From assembly GCA_905221605.1 (NCBI GenBank), contig CAJNDS010002402.1:62001-126000 (forward strand): a stretch of 64,000 nucleotides of DNA, written 5' to 3'. Source of the stretch: Symbiodinium natans. Its lineage: Eukaryota > Sar > Dinophyceae > Suessiales > Symbiodiniaceae. Below the pieces are notes generated by a model. It did not search any database and was not told the origin of the DNA. It was given only the letters and a program-made list of their open reading frames with translations. Position numbers and translations under genes: made by a program. Shown in pieces: positions 1 to 10,769 of the stretch (position 1 is the stretch's first letter; each line of letters opens with the position of its first letter).

Positions 1-42
1 GCTGGAGTCGTCTCCCAAACATGACATAAAGAAGGACCTGGC

Positions 43-258
43 CTTGTCTTCCAGTGCTGTGGACAGACTGGCGAGCTTGTCTGCGTCTGCCTGTGAGAAG
101 CTGTCCCATCCGCTGCACTTCCCAGCGACAAGCCCTCCCAGACACCCCACACCCCCGGAGTTTCTGTGAAGAGAGGCCTTCATCTCCAAGGTGCCCAGCA
201 CTTGCTGAACACTGCATTGCAGCTCATGTTGCTTCATCTTGACTTCAGAGATTTGAGC
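43..258 (-). CDS. Diverged coiled-coil exons e and f at the left edge
   Basis: Exon e at 178-258 encodes 27 residues beginning AQISEVKMKQHELQ, and exon f at 43-90 encodes ADADKLASLSTALEDK, a shortened f type of 16 residues. Both keep the AG/GCN start and AAG/GC end. They are clearly more diverged than the 1127-bp copies, so the array continues leftwards into older repeats outside the window. Confidence 0.6.
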
Positions 259-3200
259 CTCACATGGGCACCCGCAAGAGTTCAGTAAAGACTGGAAGAG
301 CATTCGGATCATTGTTTCTCGTTTGACTGACTCTTACTCGTATCAGCACAAGCAGGGCCTCTCACCACACAAAGCCCGACCAGGCTTGATACTGTAGCTC
401 TCTGGAGGACTTTGGGTTCGTGTCCCTTTGTAGGGATGATCTGGGATGGCATACTCTACATACCCACTCGAATGAATGAGGCACCGACATCGACCGACGT
501 GCAATTGTCACAGCCGAATGCACAAGGACCCTCCTGGCCTCATGATCCACAGGTGCAGGAGCATGTTGAAGCTGGTCCAGCTTCTGGTGCAGTGTGCTGA
601 TCTCTTCGGCTTCAGCCTGTGACTTATGGATCTTACAGGCCAGGAAATCCAGCAACGAGCGCTCTCAGCGGGCCTTCTGCTCCAGTGCAAGCTCCAGGCG
701 ATCCACCTCCTTCTGCAGCACCGCGGCATCACCCTGCACCTAGTGCTCTTGGCCACTCACTGCCAACCGATGCATCACTCGCGTCAGCAGCTCACCCTAG
801 CCTTGTGCGCAAGCGCCGCCTTTAGCTCCATGCTTTCGTTTTCCAGGGCACTGATTCGCTCCGAGGCCTCACAGGGCTTAAGAGCAGCACACCCACAGAG
901 TGCATCGACTCGGAGGATCTCGAAGGATCCGACATTGGACATGTCGCAACGCGATCGGCACGGAAGGCAACGGCCGCAGGCCTTCTGGACATGCTCCTGC
1001 CCCGCGACGTCATCCCGATCGGCCTGTCGCCCAACACAACCCATATCTCGGTTCGCACACAAGGGCACAATGATTCGCATGCACAGGAAGCCATGGTGTG
1101 AGACAGTGATATCACGCTGAGGTCTCACTTCTTCACATCTTGGCGGGCGCGCGCTCATGACGCGCTGGGACCAATGTCCTGGCCTTGTCCGTCAGAGCCG
1201 CCGAAAGTGTCTGGAGGCTGTGTTGCAAGCTGCTGAGATGGCCCGCATCAGCCTGCAGACGGCCCCTTCCAAGGCTACTAGCCTCGGTGATAAGCAACCA
1301 ATCCCATAACCCATATTGTGTGGCCCGGCCTTCATCTCCAACGAGCTTAGCATGTGTTGCATGCGTTCCTTCATTTCTTGCTGCATCGTCCTCACCTCAG
1401 ACATCTCTGCCTGGCGTTGGAAAAACGCACCGCGACCTATTGATGAGCCAACCTCTACTGGTGCGGTACTGCAGCCGGGGATACTTTACAGGACTAGGTG
1501 TCTATCCAGTCCAAGTGGAGTTCGACTTATGCTTTGCAAGATCCCTGCTTCTCAGGGCACAAAGGGCAGAATGCGAACTGGTCACGATGCCTTAGCTGCT
1601 TAGCTTTAAGGTTCTCCTCCGTTGCATTGCCTAAAGGGGACTTGGCATGTTACACCACACCTGGCCTCATGATCCACAGGTGCAGGAGCATGTTGAAGCT
1701 GGTCCAGCTTCTGGTGCAGTGTGCTGATCTCTTCGGCTTCAGCCTGTGACTTATAGATCTTACGGGCCAGGAAATCCAGCAACGAGCGCTCTCAGCGGGC
1801 CTTCTGCTCCAGTGCAAGCTCCAGGCGATCCACCTCCTTCTGCAGCACCGCGGCATCACCCTGCACCTAGTGCTCTTGGCCACTCACTGCCAACCTATGC
1901 ATCACTCGCGTCAGCAGCTCACCCTAGCCTTGTGCGCAAGCGCCGCCTTTAGCTCCATGCTTTCGTTTTCCAGGGCACTGATTCGCTCCGAGGCCTCACA
2001 GGGCTTAAGAGCAGCACACCCACAGAGTGCATCGACTCGGAGGATCTCGAAGGATCCGACATTGGACATGTCGCAACGCGATCGGCACGGAAGGCAACGG
2101 CCGCAGGCCTTCTGGACATGCTCCTGCCCCGCGACGTCATCCCGATCGGCCTGTCGCCCAACACAACCCATATCTCGGTTCGCACACAAGGGCACAATGA
2201 TTCGCATGCACAGGAAGCCATGGTGTGAGACAGTGATATCACGCTGAGGTCTCACTTCTTCACATCTTGGCGGGCGCGCGCTCATGACGCGCTGGGACCA
2301 ATGTCCTGGCCTTGTCCGTCAGAGCCGCCGAAAGTGTCTGGAGGCTGTGTTGCAAGCTGCTGAGATGGCCCGCATCAGCCTGCAGACGGCCCCTTCCAAG
2401 GCTACTAGCCTCGGTGATAAGCAACCAATCCCATAACCCATATTGTGTGGCCCGGCCTTCATCTCCAACGAGCTTAGCATGTGTTGCATGCGTTCCTTCA
2501 TTTCTTGCTGCATCGTCCTCACCTCAGACATCTCTGCCTGGCGTTGGAAAAACGCACCGCGACCTATTGATGAGCCAACCTCTACTGGTGCGGTACTGCA
2601 GCCGGGGATACTTTACAGGACTAGGTGTCTATCCAGTCCAAGTGGAGTTCGACTTATGCTTTGCAAGATCCCTGCTTCTCAGGGCACAAAGGGCAGAATG
2701 CGAACTGGTCACGATGCCTTAGCTGCTTAGCTTTAAGGTTCTCCTCCGTTGCATTGCCTAAAGGGGACTTGGCATGTTACACCACACCTGGCCTCATGAT
2801 CCATAGGTGCAGGAGCATGTTGAAGCTGGTCCAGCTTCTGGTGCAGTGTGCTGATCTCTTCGGCTTCAGCCTGTGACTTATGGATCTTACGGGCCAGGAA
2901 ATCCAGCAACGAGCGCTCTCAGCGGGCCTTCTGCTCCAGTGCAAGCTCCAGGCGATCCACCTCCTTCTGCAGCACCGCGGCATCACCCTGCACCTAGTGC
3001 TCTTGGCCACTCACTGCCAACCTATGCATCACTCGCGTCAGCAGCTCACCCTAGCCTTGTGCGCAAGCGCCGCCTTTAGCTCCATGCTTTCGTTTTCCAG
3101 GGCACTGATTCGCTCCGAGGCCTCACAGGGCATAAGAGCAGCACACCCACAGAGTGCATCGACTCGGAGGATCTCGAAGGATCCGACATTGGACATGTCG

Positions 3201-6200
3201 CAACGCGATCGGCACGGAAGGCAACGGCCGCAGGCCTTCTGGACATGCTCCTGCCCCGCGACGTCATCCCGATCGGCCTGTCGCCCAACACCACGAATCT
3301 GGATGGGCATAATCTCACGCTGCACGCCGTTGCCTTGCCCCGCAGCTCGGCCACAACAGCATCGAGGTCTGCCTGGCACGAGCAAAGGCTTGGCGCATGG
3401 TGTGGTAGCGCGGGATCCGCTATCACTTGCTCTCATCTCTTGAACGGATCTGTCGTGGCCTTGTCAGCATCCCTATTCTCGCATAGCTCCTGCACCAGAT
3501 CGGCCTTGCATCATCGTGGGGCATCCCGCATTGTTGTTGAACAGCATTCGGTCAAGATATCTTCTATTGCCTTCCGCCATAGGCACATACATGTCCACGT
3601 GATCAAACCTAAGTTACTGACTTCTGCCTCTGCATCCACGCCGAGCATGCCTACTCCCTCTGAGCATTGCGGGTGTGGAGGCCACTGGTGGCCCTTACAT
3701 GTTGGCGTGGGGAAAGGAGTTTCGTTTTTCGAGGAATCGTGGAGTGCCTGTTCCAAGCATGCCCGCTACGGATTCTTCAGATTGGCGGCAGCCGGTGGCC
3801 CCTTCCGAAAAACAAGTGACATATAGTGAACTTCTGTCAGATCATTTTACACCAATGCTCAGAACGTGGGTCTGTGACCTTTGGCGCGCTCCAACGAGAT
3901 GCGAGTGGACTGCAGGTAAACGACCACAAAGCTGTCTTCTCTCGAAGAAGACCGCATCAAGGGAGGTGCACGGCCCTCTAACCCTGAACCTTCCACCGGC
4001 AACCCGAAGCTTGTCGCATTACTTCGCCCAAGAACCGCGCTGCAGTAATACAGCTTCTTCAGGTTGGGGACGCTCAAAAGGCGCACGCTTTCGCAGAAGT
4101 CGGGTGGCCTTGTCTTGCAGAGCCGCCGACAACGTCTGCACGCTCTCTTGCAAGCAGCTCAGCTTGTCCGAATCGGCCTGGGAAGGGCGGTGTCATCACC
4201 CCTGCCATAAAGAGCATTCCCCGCCTGTGCGAATCCTGGGTCCCCCGCCTTCGTCTCCAAGGAGCTTAGCACATGCTGCATGCTCTGCTTCATTTCCTGC
4301 TGCGTCATCTTCACTTCGGACATCTCTGCCTCACGGACAACCGGACAAGCGAGGACCATCCCAACACAGTGTCACAGTAGGGCAGAGTGAACTTCAGAGA
4401 CCGAGATCAAGAGCATGAGCTGCAAAGGGTCTCCCAGAGAGTCTCCCGGCCTCATGGTTCACCGGCATGGGTGGGACATGTTGAAGCTGATCCAGCTTCT
4501 GGTGGACTTTGATGACATCTTCAGCTTCGGCCTGCGGTTTGCGTCATACAGGGGCTCGGGAAAGTCGACCCTTTTATTGGGGGAGACGTGAAACCCCAAT
4601 GAACGCAGAGGACTCAGGAAGTTGACGAAGTCGACTGCGGGATCCTTTCCCCCCAATGAACGCACGGATTTTACAGCTACGACAAACAGCGAAAATCAGT
4701 ACTGTCAGTACGCAGGTATCGAAATCCCCGAGGAACGCTGGGGCTCAACATGCCTGAAAACATCATCCAACATGGTTGCTGAAGGACCTCCGCCCGAGTG
4801 AAACGCAAGCAAAGCATGGAGTCAAGCCTAACAAAACTTACGAGAAGAGGCACCATTTCTCTGAACCTATATCGCATCGTATAGCCAACATGGCTTATGA
4901 CATGCATGCAATTCCGCCCGAGGGAAACGCAGTTTCGGTCGATTTCCTGGAAAGCTTCCCCGCAGTGATTTGCAATCGCAAGAAAAAAGGTCAACTTTCC
5001 ATGTTGCGTGTACCATCCGGCAATCAAAACAGCGGCAACGACAAGGGCTGTGGTAAATGGTGGAGATGTCAAAAGACCGAACAAGAGGTCAAAATCCATC
5101 CAAATCCATCCAGTAGGTCTCAAAAGACTGAGGCCTTTTGGATCACAGCGCCCGTTAGGTGCTGCAGCTGCTGCTGAAGGGCGAGGACGCCGCCGGCATC
5201 TGCCTCGCCAAGCGTACCGCCATGTATAAAACTTATTAAACTACGACATAGACGTCGAATAGTCTTACAGGTCCCGACCTTGCTGTCAAGTGTGGCCCAG
5301 ACTTCCTCCATCGAGACCTCCTCCAACTCAGCCTGCGACCACATTTGCAGGGCTCCACTCCAGAACAAGTATCCAAGGCTTCCCGTAGCCTTGAGATCAT
5401 GCAGCTGTTGGGCCGTTGTGCTTGAGTCTGCCTGCAAGTTGATGGCAAGACTTGGCCTTCATGTTGACTTCTCGTGTGCCTATTGGCTTCAAGCTTTTTG
5501 ACTCTGAATCCCGCGTCCTGACACCTGGTCACCTGACTTATCCTTCCACTCAGCTGCAGAGTGAGTTTTGCCCTTTCTTTGGAGCGGATGCTCGGGACTC
5601 TCCAACCCTACCTCACTGATGCCTGCAGATCGTTCTACATCGTTCTACGGCGTTTTGCCATCCTGGGGTTCGTACTGGAAGTGAGCCTTCGGGTCTGAGT
5701 CTGTTTGTTCGGACCCGCTTTCTGGCAAGCGAGTCGCCCGCAGGTCGCAATAGCTGATGCGCAGGCAATGCTTTCTGATGCTGACTCAGCAATAAGGCTC
5801 GAGGCCAAAAGGAGAAGGAAGGAGAAGAATACGGACGCTCAAAAGGCGCACGCTTTCGCAGAAGTCGGGTGGCCTTGTCTTGCAGAGCCGCTGACAGCGT
5901 CTGCACGCTCTCTTGCAAGCAGCTCAGCTTGTCCGAATCGGCCTGGGAAGGGCGGTGTCATCACGCCTGCCATAAAGAGCATTCCCCGCCTGTGCGAATC
6001 CTGGGTCCCCCGCCTTCGTCTCCAAGGAGCTTAGCACATGCTGCATGCACTGCTTCATTTCCTGCTGCGTCATCTTCACTTCGGACATCTCTGCCTCACG
6101 GACAACCGGACAAGCGAGGACCATCCCAACACAGTGTCACAGTAGGGCAGAGTGAACTTCAGAGACCGAGATCAAGAGCATGAGCTGCAAAGGGTCTCCC

Positions 6201-9200
6201 AGAGAGTCTCCCGGCCTCATGGTTCACCGGCATGGGTGGGACATGTTGAAGCTGATCCAGCTTCTGGTGGACTTTGATGACATCTTCAGCTTCGGCCTGC
6301 GGTTTGCGTCATACAGGGGCTCGGGAAAGTCGACCCTTTTATTGGGGGAGACGTGAAACCCCAATGAACGCAGAGGACTCAGGAAGTTGACGAAGTCGAC
6401 TGCGGGATCCTTTCCCCCCAATGAACGCACGGATTTTACAGCTACGACAAACAGCGAAAATCAGTACTGTCAGTACGCAGGTATCGAAATCCCCGAGGAA
6501 CGCTGGGGCTCAACATGCCTGAAAACATCATCCAACATGGTTGCTGAAGGACCTCCGCCCGAGTGAAACGCAAGCAAAGCATGGAGTCAAGCCTAACAAA
6601 ACTTACGAGAAGAGGCACCATTTCTCCGAACCTATATCGCATCGTATAGCCAACATGGCTTATGACATGCATGCAATTCCGCCCGAGGGAAACGCAGTTT
6701 CGGTCGATTTCCTGGAAAGCTTCCCCGCAGTGATTTGCAATCGCAAGAAAAAAGGTCAACTTTCCATGTTGCGTGTACCATCCGGCAATCAAAACAGCGG
6801 CAACGACAAGGGCTGTGGTAAATGGTGGAGATGTCAAAAGACCGAACAAGAGGTCAAAATCCATCCAAATCCATCCAGTAGGTCTCAAAAGACTGAGGCC
6901 TTTTGGATCACAGCGCCCGTTAGGTGCTGCAGCTGCTGCTGAAGGGCGAGGACGCCGCCGGCATCTGCCTCGCCAAGCGTACCGCCATGTATAAAACTTA
7001 TTAAACTACGACATAGACGTCGAATAGTCTTACAGGTCCCGACCTTGCTGTCAAGTGTGGCCCAGACTTCCTCCATCGAGACCTCCTCCAACTCAGCCTG
7101 CGACCACATTTGCAGGGCTCCACTCCAGAACAAGTATCCAAGGCTTCCCGTAGCCTTGAGATCATGCAGCTGTTGGGCCGTTGTGCTTGAGTCTGCCTGC
7201 AAGTTGATGGCAAGACTTGGCCTTCATGTTGACTTCTCGTGTGCCTATTGGCTTCAAGCTTTTTGACTCTGAATCCCGCGTCCTGACACCTGGTCACCTG
7301 ACTTATCCTTCCACTCAGCTGCAGAGTGAGTTTTGCCCTTTCTTTGGAGCGGATGCTCGGGACTCTCCAACCCTACCTCACTGATGCCTGCAGATCGTTC
7401 TACATCGTTCTACGGCGTTTTGCCATCCTGGGGTTCGTACTGGAAGTGAGCCTTCGGGTCTGAGTCTGTTTGTTCGGACCCGCTCTGGCAAGCGAGTCGC
7501 CCGCAGGTCGCAATAGCTGATGCGCAGGCAATGCTTTCTGATGCTGACTCAGCAATAAGGCTCGAGGCCAAAAGGAGAGGAAGGAGAAGAATACGGACGC
7601 TCAAAAGGCGCATGCTTTCGCAGAAGTCGGGTGGCCTTGTCTTGCAGAGCCGCTGACAGCGTCTGCACGCTCTCTTGCAAGCAGCTCAGCTTGTCCGAAT
7701 CGGCCTGGGAAGGGCGGCGTCATCACCCCTGCCATAAAGAGCATTCCCCGCCTGTGCGAATCCTGGGTCCCCCGCCTTCGTCTCCAAGGAGCTTAGCACA
7801 TGCTGCATGCTCTGCTTCATTTCCTGCTGCGTCATCTTCACTTCGGACATCTCTGCCTCACGGACAACCAGACAAGCGAGGACCATCCCAACACAGTGTC
7901 ACAGTAGGGCAGAGTGAACTTCAGAGACCGAGATCAAGAGCATGAGCTGCAAAGGGTCTCCCAGAGAGTCTCCCGGCCTCATGGTTCACCGGCACGGGTG
8001 GGACATGTTGAAGCTGATCCAGCTTCTGGTGGACTTTGATGACATCTTCAGCTTCGGCCTGCGGTTTCCAGCATGTCATACCATGCGGCAATCAAAACAG
8101 CGGCAACGACAAGGGCTGCGGTCCTTCTGCTCCAGGGCAAGCTGCATGCGCTCCACCTCCTTCTGCAGCGCGGCGGCGTCTTCCTCCACCTCACAGCAAA
8201 TACCGCTGTCCACTCGTGCACTGGAAAGCGTGGCAGGCCTGCTTGATGTGATCCTTTGGCGCAGCCTCGTCCCGATCAGCCTGGCATTCGAAGGCTGTGC
8301 ATGACGGGTGGGCAAAGTCCCATGGTTCGTTTCAGCCATGCACGTATGCACGTGGCGGAGATGTCATCAAGAGACAACAATACATCCCATACGTCGACAG
8401 GCAAGACTACACAGTGCAAAGCTGAAAGCCTTCTGGTTCAGGGTGCTAGTCAGCTGCTGCAGCTGCTGCTGCAGGGCGAGGACACCGCTGGTGTCTGCCT
8501 CGCCAAGCGAAAACAACAACTACCACCCTGCCCCTGCGTCCCTGTGACCCTGTACCCCCGCCCCTGCCCTGCGTCCCTGTGCCCGCCCCCGCCCCTCCCC
8601 CCTTTCCCAAACCCTGATGACAGAGGAACACACACACACACGAGGTACTGGCCTTGCTGTCAAGTGTGGCCCAGACATCCTCCATCGAGAGCTCCTCCAA
8701 CTCAGCCTGCGGATCACAATCGTGTCCAACACCACGTTTGCAGGCCGCTCACTCCAGAACACGTATCCAGGGCTTCCCGTAGCCTTGAAGTCATGCAGCT
8801 GCTGGGCCGTTGTGCTTGAGTCTGCCTTCAAGCTGATCGTGTCTGGCACTTTGCCACACTGTGCATTTGGCTTCAAGCTTTTTGACTCCTGGTCACCTGA
8901 TTCTCCCATCCCACTCAGCTGCAGAGCGCCACATACCCAGCACGAGTTTGCCCTTTCTTTTGAGCGCATGCTCGAAAGCCTACCTAACTGCAGATCGTTC
9001 TACATCGTTCTACGGCAGCTGATGCGCAGGCAATGCTTTCTGTTGCTGACTCAGCAATGAAGCTCGAGCCCTCTGCAGGGCTCGACTACGACTCTGTCGC
9101 CGACTAACCGGAGCTGCAGTACCACAGCGCGTCAAAAGACAAAAGAGAACAATACAACTACGCAGCGCAAAGCTGGTGCCTTCTGGTTCAGGGAGCTGGT

Positions 9201-10732
9201 TAGCTGCTGCAGCTGCTGCTGCACGGCAAAGACACTGCCGGCATCGGCCTCGCCAAGTGTGCCAACAAGCAGAAGAAAAGAGCTACACTAATATGTACAG
9301 TGCAGATGTCGAATCGTCTGACGTGTCCTAAGAACATGCCGAACAGCCTGACGACGAAGGATCACACACACACACACACACCCATGGTCCTAACCTTGCT
9401 GTCAAGCGTGGCCAAAACTTCCTCCATCGAGACCTCCTCCAACTCAGCCTGCGACCACATTTGCAGGGCTCTCACTCCAGAACACATATCCAAGGCTTCC
9501 CGTAGCCTTGAGATCATGCAGCTGCTGGGCCGTTGTGCTTGAGTCTGCCTGCAAGTTGATGGCAGTGAAACTTGCTTAAGCGTCCGTGTCGCAGACTCCT
9601 GCCCCGCAGCCCTCGGCATAACGCAGGAGCAGGAGCAGTAGCAGTAGGAGGAGTAGTAGCAGCAAAACTAATCGTAGTTGTCGTAGTCGTCGTCATGGTG
9701 CTCCGGGGGCCTTGTCTTGCAGAGCCGCCGACAGCGTCTGCACGCTCTCTTGCAAGCAGCTCAGCTTGTCCGAATCGGCCTGGGACGGGCGGTGTCATCA
9801 CCCCTGCCATAAAGAGCATTCCCCGCCTGTGCGAATCCTGGGTCCCCCGCCTTCGTCTCCAAGGAGCTTAGCACATGCTGCATGCTCTGCTTCATTTCCT
9901 GCTGCGTCATCTTCACTTCGGACATCTCTGCCTCATGGACAACCAGACAAGCGAGGACCATCCCAACACAGTGTCACAGTAGGGCAGAGTGAACTTCAGA
10001 GACCGAGATCAAGAGCATGAGCTGCAAAGGGTCTCCCAGAGAGTCTCCCGGCCTCATGGTTCACCGGCACGGGTGGGACATGTTGAAGCTGATCCAGCTT
10101 CTGGTGGACTTTGATGACATCTTCAGCTTCGGCCTGCGGTTTCCAGCATGTCATACCATGCGGCAATCAAAACAGCGGCAACGACAAGGGCTGCGGTCCT
10201 TCTGCTCCAGGGCAAGCTGCATGCGCTCCACCTCCTTCTGCAGCGCGGCGGCGTCTTCCTCCACCTCACAGCAAATACCGCTGTCCACTCGTGCACTGGA
10301 AAGCGTGGCAGGCCTGCTTGATGTGATCCTTTGGCGCAGCCTCGTCCCGATCAGCCTGGCATTCGAAGGCTGTGCATGACGGCCCAAGTGGGGTGGAAAC
10401 ACGCTGGCACATGATGGGCAAAGTCCCATGGTTCGTTTCAGCCATGCACGTATGCACGTGGCGGAGATGTCATCAAGAGACAACAATACATCCCATACGT
10501 CGACAGGCAAGACTACACAGTGCAAAGCTGAAAGCCTTCTGGTTCAGGGTGCTAGTCAGCTGCTGCAGCTGCTGCTGCAGGGCGAGGACACCGCTGGTGT
10601 CTGCCTCGCCAAGCGAAAACAACAACTACCACCCTGCCCCTGCGTCCCTGTGACCCTGTACCCCCGCCCCTGCCCTGCGTCCCTGTGCCCGCCCCCGCCC
10701 CTCCCCCCTTTCCCAAACCCTGATGACAGAGG

Positions 10733-10769
<37 letters not shown>

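Larger units (their letters stand above)
533..3292. repeat. 1127-bp direct tandem repeat, 2.4 copies
   Basis: Copies lie at 533-1659, 1660-2786 and 2787-3292 (partial; identity is lost after the shared CTGTCGCCCAACAC). Exons and introns are both nearly identical between copies, so this is genomic duplication rather than retroposition. Each unit holds one full coiled-coil cassette offset by one exon. Confidence 0.9.
4068..8067. repeat. 1765/1762-bp direct tandem repeat, 2.3 copies
   Basis: Copies lie at 4068-5832, 5833-7594 and 7595-8067 (partial; diverges after CTGCGGTTT). The second unit is 3 bp shorter because of a 2-bp deletion near 7482 and a 1-bp deletion near 7578, both intronic. Coding parts are intact in all copies. 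Confidence 0.9.

Noticed and set aside
626-3443. Plus-strand frames of 120-190 codons recurring every 1127 bp
   Set aside because: They recur because the DNA is duplicated. They run across the minus-strand exon/intron boundaries and lack domains.
4677-6888. Repeated 148-codon minus-strand frames (start near 5123 and 6888)
   Set aside because: They lie in the long c-d intron; a hydrophobic stretch is present but there is no splice-compatible edge or family match, and the frame is not shared with flanking exons.
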